This document shows positions 1 through 7,752 of a stretch of 16,865 nucleotides of DNA, one piece after another. Origin of the DNA: CAZJAD01 sp964543855. GTDB lineage: Bacteria > Electryoneota > RPQS01 > DYHQ01. The first letter of the stretch is position 1, and every line of letters starts with the position of its first letter. The notes beneath the pieces are model-generated. The model ran no database searches. It saw nothing but the letters and a program-made list of their open reading frames with translations, and had not been told where the DNA came from. The position numbers and the translations under genes were made by a program. Where the stretch lies: assembly GCA_964543855.1 (NCBI GenBank), contig CAZJAD010000044.1:1-16865 (forward strand), given 5' to 3'.

Positions 1-1
1 T

Positions 2-316
2 GTCGAGAATCATCTGGAGCAGGATGTTTCCGGCGAAGTCTGGATCGCTTACGAGCACTTTACTACCAAACAAGCCGTGCAAGACAGTGGTGGCGTCCGC
101 ATCTTCTCCGGAATCGCGTTGGGACCAGCGAGCAGCCCGACGGGAAAGCGCCACTTTGGCTGTGGAGATGTTCAGGACATTCTGGAAAATCCCGATGCGT
201 TTGAAGATGCCGTGCGAGTTGGAGACTTCTGGGTCTACGGCTTTGGCAACGAAGATGAGTATGACGTGACCTTCTCCCACATCGTCCTTATCCTTAACAT
301 CGCCGCTGGCCTGTAG
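2..316 (+). CDS. Hypothetical protein, 3' end only
   Basis: The frame is open from the left edge of the window to a TAG at 314-316, giving the last 104 residues of a protein whose start lies outside the window. The fragment is acidic (for example DVQDILENPDAFEDAV and FGNEDEYDV) and ends in a short hydrophobic stretch, SHIVLILNIAAGL. I recognise no family. The composition looks like real protein rather than a shadow frame, and a strong hairpin terminator starts 25 nt after the stop, which supports a gene ending here. It converges with nuoN. Function is unknown. Confidence 0.6.
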   Translation, partial: VENHLEQDVSGEVWIAYEHFTTKQAVQDSGGVRIFSGIALGPASSPTGKRHFGCGDVQDILENPDAFEDAVRVGDFWVYGFGNEDEYDVTFSHIVLILNIAAGL

Positions 317-341
317 CATTTCAGATCTTCACGAAAAAATG

Positions 342-371
342 AAGGCCGAGGATTTGCTCCTCGGCCTTTTC
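342..371. terminator. Bidirectional intrinsic terminator between the unknown gene and nuoN
   Basis: An 11-bp perfect stem, AAGGCCGAGGA (342-352) with TCCTCGGCCTT (358-368), closes a 5-nt loop. It is followed by a T-rich run on the plus strand, and an A-run (334-339) before it supplies the U-tract for the opposite strand. It lies 25 nt after the left-hand gene's stop and 35 nt after the nuoN stop, so it can end both convergent transcripts. Confidence 0.85.
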
Positions 372-403
372 TTGTTGCCGCCAATATGACAAGAACGCCG
401 GGT

Positions 404-1837
404 CTACGGCGAAACGAGCTTGAACGCTGCCCCGGCAATGGCAATGACGGGTGACCAGTAAACCCCCATGACCAGGATCGGTATCACGAGAATGAGCAAC
501 AGGGCACGCCCACCGACCCCTTCGGAAATCGGGGTCTCCTTCAGCGGGTCACGCAGGAACATCTCTCGGATGATTTTCACATAATACCAGAGGGACACGA
601 CGCTGTTCAAAACGCCGATCACCGCCAACGGAATCATTCCCTGATCCACGAGGGCCGCAAAGAGATAGACCTTGCCGACAAATCCCGCCAGCGGCGGCAA
701 TCCGACCAGCGAGAAAAGGAAAATCGAGAAAGTCACCGCCACATACGGCGCACGAAATCCCAGCCCCCGGAAATCCCGCAGCGTTTCCCCGCCTCCCTTC
801 CGGCCCACGATGTCCACAGCGAAGAAAGCGCCGAAGTTCATAAAAAGATATATGACAAGATAAAAGAGCACCGCCTGAAAACCAAGGGCGCTGCCCGCGG
901 CAAAGCCCATCAGAATGTAGCCCGCGTGCGCAATGGAGGAGTAAGCAAGCAGACGCTTCAGATTCAGCTGCGCGATGGCCGCCAGATTCCCGAGAGTCAT
1001 CGTGGCCGCGGAGGCAAGGGTGAACAGCATGGGCCAATCCCAGCCGACCTCCCAGCCACGCGGCAGAAGGGTCACGGTCAGCCGCAGCAGCGCGGCCAGT
1101 CCCGCAGCCTTGGGCGCCACCGAGAAGAACGCGGTGATCGGCGTCGGCGCTCCTTCGTAGACATCCGGACACCAGAAATGAAAAGGCACCATCGCGACTT
1201 TGTAGCCGATGCCCGCCACAATGAGCAGCATCGCGAGAAAGAGCGTGATGGGTGATGTCGTCGCGTGAAGGAAACGCTCCTGAATCACCGCAAAGTCCGT
1301 CGACCCCGAAAGGCCATAGAGCAGCGACATCCCAAAAAGCATGACGCCCGTCGACACCGCGCCGTAAAGGACATACTTCAGCGCCGCTTCTCCCGATGAG
1401 CGCTGGTCGCGATAGACCCCTGCGAGAATGTAGCTGGGAATCGAGACCATTTCAATGGCCACGAAGAGCAGGATCAAGTCATGAGCACCCGAGAGAATCG
1501 ACATCCCCAAAGCCGAACCCACGAGAAGCAGGTAATACTCGGCGTCAACTTTGAAGGAAGGCAGGCTGAACAGCACCGCCACACCCGTCGCCAGACAGAA
1601 GAAAACCTTGAAAAAGATGGCAAAGGGGTCGTATGAGTAGGTGGCGAAGATTGTCTTCGAGGTTCCCGGCCAGCCGAACACCGCCACCGCCGCAGCGACA
1701 ATGAGTATCGCCAGAGCGAGAAAGCCTGCGGAGCGGCGCAAGGGCCGAATAAGGTCAACGATCATGAGCACCACGAAGCCGACAATGAGAATCAGCTCGG
1801 GTGAAAAGTGCAGAAGGTGCGTGAGTGGAAAGGGCAT
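404..1837 (-). CDS. nuoN: NADH-quinone oxidoreductase subunit N
   Basis: This is one of the three antiporter-like subunits of the membrane arm of complex I and takes part in proton pumping. The 477-residue protein is a polytopic membrane protein of normal family length. Residues expected in the proton channel are visible: Glu129 in FVAIEMVSIPSYILAG, Lys154 in LKYVLYGAVS, Lys213 in YKVAMVPFHFW and Lys243 in SVAPKAAG. It is the last gene of the nuo set, starting 15 nt after the dCMP deaminase stop and ending just before a hairpin terminator. The ribosome-binding site is weak (an AAAG stretch only). The assignment to NuoN rather than L or M rests on motif wording, size and its place after nuoM. 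Confidence 0.96.
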   Translation of the reverse strand: MPFPLTHLLHFSPELILIVGFVVLMIVDLIRPLRRSAGFLALAILIVAAAVAVFGWPGTSKTIFATYSYDPFAIFFKVFFCLATGVAVLFSLPSFKVDAEYYLLLVGSALGMSILSGAHDLILLFVAIEMVSIPSYILAGVYRDQRSSGEAALKYVLYGAVSTGVMLFGMSLLYGLSGSTDFAVIQERFLHATTSPITLFLAMLLIVAGIGYKVAMVPFHFWCPDVYEGAPTPITAFFSVAPKAAGLAALLRLTVTLLPRGWEVGWDWPMLFTLASAATMTLGNLAAIAQLNLKRLLAYSSIAHAGYILMGFAAGSALGFQAVLFYLVIYLFMNFGAFFAVDIVGRKGGGETLRDFRGLGFRAPYVAVTFSIFLFSLVGLPPLAGFVGKVYLFAALVDQGMIPLAVIGVLNSVVSLWYYVKIIREMFLRDPLKETPISEGVGGRALLLILVIPILVMGVYWSPVIAIAGAAFKLVSP

Positions 1838-1852
1838 CTTTAGCTTTAAGAT

Positions 1853-2386
1853 TTACTTCTTGTCCATTCCCCGCTTCGGGGCCGCGTCATCCGGTGAGCC
1901 GTGCAGGTCGTCCATCGTGAAACGGAACCCGGAAACATCCGGATACGAAACTTTGACGCCGGTGCGCTCAAAGACCAGCCGGGACGCCTCATCGCCAGGG
2001 TAGTTGCCAAAAACCTTGACACTTCGAATTCCCGAATTCGCAATCATGCGGGCGCAGATGGGGCAAGGGTAAACGGTGACATACATGTCGGCGCCTTCCA
2101 CCGAAGTCCCGTGCCGCGCCGCCTGCAACAGAGCGTTCTGCTCGGCATGAAGGCAATAGCAAAGCTCCAAACGCTGCCCCGGCGGAATCCCCAGTTTGTC
2201 CCGCTCGCAGCCACCCAGCTCTTCCGGATGCGGATGCCCCGCCGGCGGCCCATTGTAGCCCGTGCAGAGAATCTGGTTGTTTCGGACAATGAGCGCGCCA
2301 ACCTTGCGGCGCAGGCAGACCGAGCGCTCTTTGATGAGCTGAGCGATGCCGTAGAAATATTCGTCCCAACTAATGCGGTCGGTCAT
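1853..2386 (-). CDS. Deoxycytidylate (dCMP) deaminase family protein
   Basis: This is a zinc-dependent cytidine/deoxycytidylate deaminase of the ComEB/dCMP deaminase type, which converts dCMP to dUMP to feed thymidylate synthesis. The zinc site is clear: HAEQNALL supplies the His ligand and the catalytic Glu, and PCPICA supplies the two Cys ligands. The substrate-side motif TGYNGPPAG and an early Cys-Arg (VCLRRKVGA) are also typical. I prefer the second ATG (2386, giving MTDRISWDEYF, 177 residues), because the family usually begins just before the WDEYF motif and a GGATGA stretch lies 5' of it. The first ATG, at 2395, would add three residues and lies inside a dispersed palindromic repeat. 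It sits between nuoM and nuoN, has no functional link to complex I, and is probably co-transcribed. The motif match supports the family; the exact substrate is inferred. Confidence 0.93.
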   Translation of the reverse strand: MTDRISWDEYFYGIAQLIKERSVCLRRKVGALIVRNNQILCTGYNGPPAGHPHPEELGGCERDKLGIPPGQRLELCYCLHAEQNALLQAARHGTSVEGADMYVTVYPCPICARMIANSGIRSVKVFGNYPGDEASRLVFERTGVKVSYPDVSGFRFTMDDLHGSPDDAAPKRGMDKK

Positions 2387-2388
2387 GG

Positions 2389-2413
2389 TGTTCATCCGCG
2401 ACCGGAGGTCGCG
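2389..2413 (-). repeat. Dispersed palindromic element, copy 1
   Basis: Read on the minus strand, the element has arms CGCGACC and GGTCGCG around a TCC loop (arms 2397-2403 and 2407-2413), followed by GATGAACA. All 25 nt are identical to 10447-10471 on the plus strand, while the flanks differ. The element covers the upstream ATG of the dCMP deaminase and supplies the GGATGA stretch before its second ATG. Confidence 0.75.
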
Positions 2414-2463
2414 ACTTGTAAATGAGTTTTGGGCATTTCATCTATAGGACTCGGTGAAAACGA

Positions 2464-4038
2464 TTACATCACTCCTGCCGCGCGTGCTCCGATTTGAACG
2501 ACTTCGTTCAAATAGTTCAAGGTGGCATCCATCATGTGCAGCACCGGTTGCGGATAGACTCCGAGGAAAATAATAATGATCGCCAGCGGGATAAGTGTGA
2601 AGAGTTCGCGACCATTAATCTCCGGCAGTGTCTTCCAGCGCTCCGGCAGCTGACCGAGAAACATTCGCTGGATCGCCCAGAGGACATAGCCTGCCGTGAT
2701 GATAATTCCGAAAACGGAAATAATCGTGAAAGTCCGCCATACGGGAAATGCGCCGATAAAGCAGAGCGCTTCCGAGATGAAACCGGACAGCCCGGGCAGC
2801 CCCATCGCAGCGAAGAACGCGAGCGAGAACACGCCGCCGTAAATCGGCATCTGATTCGCCAGACCTCCAAAACCCAGCTTGCCGCGCAATTCGACTTCCG
2901 GATAGTCACTCGGATACACGAGGTAGCGGTGGTGCGCCCGGTCGTAGATGACGCCGACCAGCAAAAAGAGCATGGCCGTGATCGTGCCGTGATTGAACAT
3001 CTGGAACACAGCGCCGTTGATTCCCGCCGGAGTAAAACTCGCCATCCCCAGCATCACGAACCCCATGTGCGAAATGGAGCTGTACGCCACCAGCTTCTTC
3101 AGGTCTTTCTGCGCCATCGCGCAGAAGGCTCCATAGATGATGTTGACCATCCCCATAAACGCGATGAACCAGGCGAACTGCATCGTCGTGTCAGGCAAGA
3201 TGGGATAACTGACGCGCAGGATGCCGTAGGTTCCCATCTTCAGCAGGATGCCTGCAAGAATAACCGAAATCGCCGTCGGCGCTTCCACATGCGCATCCGG
3301 AAGCCATGTATGGAACGGAACCATCGGGATCTTAATCGCAAAGCAGACAAAGAGGCCAAAGAACATCAGGACGCGAATGGTCTCACCCTTGATCCAGTTC
3401 CCCTGCAGACCCTGATTCATCATGTGAAGCATGTTGAAGGTATGGCTGCCCGTCACCGGATCGCTCGTGTTCAGATAAAGAGCCAGCATCACCAGCAACA
3501 TGAGGACGGATCCGAACAGCGTAAACAAGAAGAACTTGATCGCCGCATATTCCCGCCGTGGGCCGCCCCAAATACCGATGAGGAAATACATCGGCAGCAG
3601 CATGATCTCCCAGAAAACATAAAACAGGAAGAAATCGAGGGCCACGAAGGTCCCCATCATGCCCGTCTCCAGCAGGAGGAACATGCAGAAATAGCCCTTG
3701 ACCGCCTTCGTAATGCCCCATGAGGCAAAAATGCATAGGAATCCGAGCAGGGCGGTCAACCCCACCATCGGCATCGAGAGTCCGTCCACACCGACGAAGT
3801 AGTCGATATTGAACGCGGGAATCCACCGAACATGCTCCACAAACTGGAAACCACCTTCAACATTGATGCCCGTCATGGACGGATCAAACCGGCTCCAGGT
3901 CACCGCGCCGATGATCAGCACGAGTCCGGTAAAAACAGCCGAGGTCCATCGGATTGCATTGTGCCGGTCGCGAGGTATGAAGAGAAGCACAACCATGCCG
4001 ACAACCGGCAGGAAAGTCATAAGAGTTAGAGGGCCCAT
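2464..4038 (-). CDS. nuoM: NADH-quinone oxidoreductase subunit M
   Basis: This is the second antiporter-like proton-pumping subunit of complex I. At 524 residues it is close to the usual family size and is highly hydrophobic throughout. Functional residues are in place: Glu144 in FYVFWEIMLLPMYFLIG, Lys236 in FAIKIPMVPFHTWLPDAH, Lys267 in LLKMGTYG, and the SSISHMGFV segment. It begins 27 nt after the nuoL stop and is followed by the dCMP deaminase. The start ATG has only a weak GGA close upstream. The PMVPFHTWLPDAHVEAPT segment is characteristic of NuoM rather than NuoN. Confidence 0.97.
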   Translation of the reverse strand: MGPLTLMTFLPVVGMVVLLFIPRDRHNAIRWTSAVFTGLVLIIGAVTWSRFDPSMTGINVEGGFQFVEHVRWIPAFNIDYFVGVDGLSMPMVGLTALLGFLCIFASWGITKAVKGYFCMFLLLETGMMGTFVALDFFLFYVFWEIMLLPMYFLIGIWGGPRREYAAIKFFLFTLFGSVLMLLVMLALYLNTSDPVTGSHTFNMLHMMNQGLQGNWIKGETIRVLMFFGLFVCFAIKIPMVPFHTWLPDAHVEAPTAISVILAGILLKMGTYGILRVSYPILPDTTMQFAWFIAFMGMVNIIYGAFCAMAQKDLKKLVAYSSISHMGFVMLGMASFTPAGINGAVFQMFNHGTITAMLFLLVGVIYDRAHHRYLVYPSDYPEVELRGKLGFGGLANQMPIYGGVFSLAFFAAMGLPGLSGFISEALCFIGAFPVWRTFTIISVFGIIITAGYVLWAIQRMFLGQLPERWKTLPEINGRELFTLIPLAIIIIFLGVYPQPVLHMMDATLNYLNEVVQIGARAAGVM

Positions 4039-4065
4039 AATCCGTCTGAATTGTATGGATGAAAT

Positions 4066-4760
4066 TTAGACAACTTGCCAGATTAAAAGAACAACAACGA
4101 CCGCCACGGTCAGCCACACATAATTCTGGTACCGCCCGGTCTGAAAACGCCGCGTGATGACGCCGAATTGGTCGGTCAGCCACGCCGTGAAATTGACGAA
4201 GCCGTCAACCACATGGTCGTCGAACCAGCCTTGAATTGCTGAATAGGTCGCGGTGAGTCTTGCGCTGCCGTCGACCAGTCCATCAATGACATACTTGTCA
4301 ATCGCCGCACAGAATCGGGCAATCAGGAGTGTGAACGCCACGACGGTTGCATCATAAATTTCGTCGAACCACCATTTGCGCTGCATCCCTCGGGCAACAA
4401 CCCCCAGGCGCTTCTGCCACGCCGCGGCCGAAATCTTCCACCGGTAATAGGTTTGATATGCGATGAAGATACCTGTCAAGGCAAAGAGCACCGAAATAAT
4501 CATCGCGATGTAGTGCGTGGCATGTCCGCCACTGTGGGCCGCCGCGCCGCCCTCGTGCGCCAGCGCGTGACCTTCAGCCAACTCGAGGTGAGCTTCGTGG
4601 CCACCGTGCGGCGTCGCGCTCATCACTTTTTCCGGCGTCGGCAGCAGTTTGGCAAACCACCCGGATTCGGCGGAAATGGGATTCGGCGAATAGAAAATGA
4701 AAACCGAAAGCGTCGCCAGAACGATCAGCGGAATGGTCATCACTTTCGGCGATTCATGCA
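4066..4760 (-). CDS. nuoL: NADH-quinone oxidoreductase subunit L, C-terminal part (after the assembly gap)
   Basis: This is the C-terminal 231 residues of the NuoL interrupted by the N run. The reading frame begins directly at the gap edge as HESPKVMTIPLIVLATLSVF, the usual NuoL segment after the lost core helices. The ATG at 4743 is therefore an internal Met, not a start. A histidine-rich loop follows (nine His between about MSATPHGGHEAH and HATHY). Then come the lateral segment WWFDEIYDATVVAFTLLIARF and a last membrane helix ending LIWQVV. This frame is offset from the N-terminal part when the gap is taken as 100 nt, which shows that the gap length is a placeholder. nuoM follows after 27 nt. 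Confidence 0.93.
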
Positions 4761-4860
4761 NNNNNNNNNNNNNNNNNNNNNNNNNNNNNNNNNNNNNNNN
4801 NNNNNNNNNNNNNNNNNNNNNNNNNNNNNNNNNNNNNNNNNNNNNNNNNNNNNNNNNNNN
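4761..4860. other. Assembly gap of 100 Ns inside nuoL
   Basis: Exactly 100 Ns, the usual placeholder for a scaffold gap of unknown size. The protein left of the gap stops after HALHRIGDHA and resumes at HESPKVMTIPL. In NuoL these are separated by very roughly 80-110 residues, so about 250-330 nt are probably missing. For one uninterrupted reading frame the true gap must be 2 modulo 3, whereas 100 is 1 modulo 3. Confidence 0.98.
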
Positions 4861-5969
4861 GTCGCGTGGTCACCGATACGATGCAGCGCGTGGTGCACCG
4901 CATGAATCACCGAGCCCGAGCAGAGAAAGAGGCATGCTTTGAACATCGCGTGAGTCGTCAGATGAAAAAAGCCCGCCGTGTACGAACCCACACCGATGCC
5001 CAGAATCATATAGCCGAGCTGCGAAACCGTCGAATAAGCCAGAACGCGTTTGATGTCGTTCTGCGCAATCGCAATCGTGGCGGAAAGGAAAGCCGTGAAG
5101 CCACCGAACAGGGCAATGATAACCGCGGCATCCGGCGTCAGAATCGGAAAGAGACGAGCGGTCATGTAAACACCGGCAGCCACCATCGTCGCCGCGTGAA
5201 TCAGTGCACTGACGGGCGTGGGGCCTTCCATCGCATCAGGCAGCCACACATGGAGCGGGAACTGCGCCGACTTGCCGATGGCGCCGCAGAAGAGACAAAG
5301 GCACGCAACCGTCAACGCGGACTCCGACACTCCTCCCGCCGCCACGGCGTGAAAAATGCCGGACAGGTTCGTCGTTCCCGTGTGCACGAGGAGTATCATG
5401 ATCCCAATGAAGAATCCCGCATCGCCAATCCGGTTCACGATGAAGGCTTTCTTGCCCGCATTGGCTGCCGAATCCTTCTCGTACCAGAAACCGATCAGCA
5501 AGTACGAACAAAGGCCGACGAGCTCCCATCCCACGTAAATGAGAATGAGACTGTCGGCCAAGACGAGCTCCAACATCGAGAAGCTGAAAAGAGACAGAAA
5601 GGCGAAAAAGCGGCTGTACCGGACATCGCCCTTCATGTAGCCGACACTGTAGAGATGCACGACGGACGAGACAACCGTTACCACCATCAGCATCACAAAG
5701 CACATGTTGTCGAGATTGATGCCCACATCAATCCGAAACGGCCCGAGCTCAATCCAGCGCGCACTCCAATGATAAGCCAGGTCGGGATCTCCACTGGCCA
5801 GCATGCGGGTGACGAAGAGATAGGTCGAAATCCCCAATCCGGCGAAGATCGCCGAGAGGCTCACCCAATCCCCTCCTCGGGGAAGCCGCTTTCCGACAAG
5901 AACTTGAATCGCGAAAGCGACCAGAGGAAGAAGTAAGACGATGACCGCAAGAAGAATTTCAGTCGGCAT
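4861..5969 (-). CDS. nuoL: NADH-quinone oxidoreductase subunit L, N-terminal part (before the assembly gap)
   Basis: This is the first 369 residues of the largest antiporter-like subunit of complex I, the distal proton pump. Key features are Glu149 in IYVGWELVGLCSYLLIGFW, the KKAFIVNRIGD motif (173-183), KSAQFPLHVWLPDAMEGPTP, the HAATMVAAGVYM helix and the TVSQLGYMILG helix. The part before the gap ends in HAVHHALHRIGDHA. With the C-terminal part and the missing piece the whole protein would be roughly 680-710 residues, at the long end of the family because of the histidine-rich loop. It starts at ATG 5969, 44 nt after the deacetylase stop, with no clear Shine-Dalgarno sequence. It is separated from nuoK by three non-nuo genes. 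Confidence 0.96.
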
Positions 5970-6013
5970 GGAGCACTATGTATTTATGAGTTAGCTAACA
6001 AGCGCTTAACGAA

Positions 6014-6841
6014 TCAAGAGATGAGCGATATCAGTGGAAACCCTCCGAATCGGGCCAGCAGTTTATCCAGATGACGAGCGGTCCGAGAAAGGCCAAGATA
6101 ATGCCGAACGCGGGCCGTTCGCGAAATCGTTCGAACGCGAGGCTGATCCGGGTCAATCTCCCAAGGGTGAAGGTAAAAAACGAACGGACGACCCTCGCTC
6201 AAGATTCGCCGCACTCCCGCCTGAAAAAGACCGCTGGGAAGAATCCGAAAATAGCCTCCGCCACCCCACGGCAAATGCCTGCCCGCTACCCGAAGCGACG
6301 ATACCAGAATTTCCTGCAAGCCACATTCCCAGCGAAAGGTGTACTTGCCCTTCACATCCGGCGGAACGGGAGTATATCGGTCATGAGCGACCGTCGGGAA
6401 ATAGCTCGAACTGTAAACGAATCCTTCTTCGGCGAGAATCTCCGGAATCCACGGAGGATAATTGAAACTCGGAGCCCGAAATCCTGCCACCGGCTTCCCA
6501 ACAACCTCGTTCAAGATATCACGACCACGGCGCACATCTTCCCGGAATAAGCGGGGCCCAAGACGACTGGGCAATTGATGAGCGTAACCGTGACAGGCGA
6601 TTTCATGACCAGCGTTCGCAATCTGGGATACAAGCTCAGGCTGTCGCTCCGCAATCCATCCCAAAACGAAAAAAGTAGCCTTTGCCTGATACTTCGCCAG
6701 GATGCCCAGGATTCGGTCAATCGGTTCGGCCAAACGCAGGTCGAGCGTCTCCCAGGTTTCCGGCGGGAAGGCGGGACGCAGGTTCTCCACTTGAAACCAG
6801 GCTTCCACATCAAAGCTGATGAGGACTCTTGCATCGTTCAC
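6014..6841 (-). CDS. Polysaccharide deacetylase, PEP-CTERM/XrtA-locus type (DUF3473-like C-terminus)
   Basis: A NodB-fold carbohydrate esterase that probably removes N-acetyl groups from a surface polysaccharide. Numbering from the GTG at 6841 (275 residues): Asp11 in FDVEAWFQV near the N-terminus; the metal-binding pair His84 and His88 in CHGYAH; Arg122 in GFRAPSF; His225 in FYLHPWEIDPDQPR. The short N-terminus before DVE-WF and the WGGGGYFR and LHPWE-DP-QPR segments are those of deacetylases found in exopolysaccharide loci linked to exosortase XrtA. I favour GTG 6841 because of GGAGG upstream and because the family starts close to the DVE motif; GTG 6901 would add 20 residues. No signal peptide is seen. 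No exosortase or PEP-CTERM protein lies in this window, so that link is family knowledge only. Confidence 0.88.
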   Translation of the reverse strand: MNDARVLISFDVEAWFQVENLRPAFPPETWETLDLRLAEPIDRILGILAKYQAKATFFVLGWIAERQPELVSQIANAGHEIACHGYAHQLPSRLGPRLFREDVRRGRDILNEVVGKPVAGFRAPSFNYPPWIPEILAEEGFVYSSSYFPTVAHDRYTPVPPDVKGKYTFRWECGLQEILVSSLRVAGRHLPWGGGGYFRILPSGLFQAGVRRILSEGRPFVFYLHPWEIDPDQPRVRTISRTARVRHYLGLSRTARHLDKLLARFGGFPLISLIS

Positions 6842-6966
6842 AGAAGTTCTTCCCTCCGAGGGCAGCGCGAAAGTCCGGGGCCGACCCGGAAGTCCTTTCA
6901 CTCAAGTCGTGAGGCCTTTCCGATCAAGACCTCAGCCCGTGGCGCATAAAGAACCGTCTACCGCGA

Positions 6967-6995
6967 TTGCTTTTGGGTTTCTTTTTGCGTAATTT
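6967..6995 (+). promoter_or_regulatory. Possible promoter for the methyltransferase
   Basis: TTGCTT (6967-6972) and TAATTT (6990-6995) are 17 nt apart, upstream of the plus-strand methyltransferase in the divergent gap with the deacetylase. Each box matches the sigma-70 consensus at only half its positions, so this is a weak call based on spacing and position. Confidence 0.25.
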
Positions 6996-7028
6996 GTTGC
7001 GTTGATGCGAGAAAAGGTACCGAGAACC

Positions 7029-7721
7029 ATGAACGCCACTGGTCAACGCACCGAGAAGCAGCGCGATTACTGGGACCGAACCGCCGAGGAATTCGACTCC
7101 ATCTATACTCGCACAAAATCCAAGTTCGCCCGCTGGCTCGACCGCACCTTCCGCACCGACATGTTCGAGCGGCTTGACTACACTCTTCTTCACGCGGCAC
7201 CCATCGAGGGCAGGACATTCTTAGATGTCGGCTGCGGCACGGGGCACTATTGCCTGGCCCTCGCTCGGCAAGGAGCGCGGAAGGTTGTCGGGATCGATTT
7301 CGCACCCAATATGATTCAAAGAGCTGTCCACCTTGCCACCGAAGCGGGGATAGACCAGATTTGCGAGTTTCGAGTCCAGACGATCGAAGACATCCCGGAA
7401 TCCGAGCAGTTCGATGTTCTTATCGGGATCGGACTGCTGGACTATTTCCATGACCCCAAGAATCTGCTCCGGCGCATGCACGAACAGGCCCGCGACAAGG
7501 TGATTCTGTCATTCCCCCGGTCGAACACCTGGCGCGCCCCGGTGCGCAAGATGCGTTTGGCGTTGCGCGGCTGTGATGTCTATTTCTACAGCGAGGCCGA
7601 GGTTCGCCGACTGATCGAGGAAAGCGGCGGACGCCTCGTCGATCTCCGCGTCGTCGGAAAACTCATCTGCACCACTTCCCAACTGTCTCGGAGCATCTCA
7701 TCGGAAGCTCCGGCACGCTGA
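7029..7721 (+). CDS. Class I SAM-dependent methyltransferase
   Basis: A 230-residue cytoplasmic protein with a Rossmann-type methyltransferase core. Motif I is FLDVGCGTG (64-72), which binds S-adenosylmethionine. Asp90 at the end of VVGIDF is the acidic residue expected to hold the ribose hydroxyls, and FDVLIGIGLLDYF (128-140) is the post-strand-4 motif. The substrate cannot be read from sequence. Its place between a glycosyltransferase and a polysaccharide deacetylase suggests a sugar or lipid-linked glycan, but this is inference. I chose ATG 7029, which follows an AAAAGG stretch; ATG 7005 has no ribosome-binding site. It is the only complete plus-strand gene in the window, converging with the glycosyltransferase (31 nt between stops) and diverging from the deacetylase. 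Confidence 0.9.
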   Translation: MNATGQRTEKQRDYWDRTAEEFDSIYTRTKSKFARWLDRTFRTDMFERLDYTLLHAAPIEGRTFLDVGCGTGHYCLALARQGARKVVGIDFAPNMIQRAVHLATEAGIDQICEFRVQTIEDIPESEQFDVLIGIGLLDYFHDPKNLLRRMHEQARDKVILSFPRSNTWRAPVRKMRLALRGCDVYFYSEAEVRRLIEESGGRLVDLRVVGKLICTTSQLSRSISSEAPAR

Positions 7722-7752
7722 TCACCTCCCCTATCCCGACCATCTCATTCCC

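Noticed and set aside
2494..3723. Long plus-strand open frame of 409 codons opposite nuoM
   Set aside because: Composition is highly charged and low in hydrophobic residues, the usual antisense shadow of a membrane-protein gene; no domain is visible and nuoM is certain.
4740..4760. Apparent end of a 409-residue protein reading across the N run
   Set aside because: The tail CMNRRK is read out of frame after placeholder Ns; the correct frame here is the HESPKVMTIPL segment of NuoL.
4866..5936. Long plus-strand open frame opposite nuoL
   Set aside because: Rich in Arg, His, Glu and Gln with no domain; it is the antisense of nuoL.
5970..6013. Possible promoter just upstream of nuoL
   Set aside because: AT-rich stretch with TTGTTA, but no -10 box at acceptable spacing; left out although nuoLMN should need a promoter somewhere upstream.
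7722..7752. Terminator between the convergent methyltransferase and glycosyltransferase genes
   Set aside because: No stable stem with a T-run is visible in the 31-nt gap.
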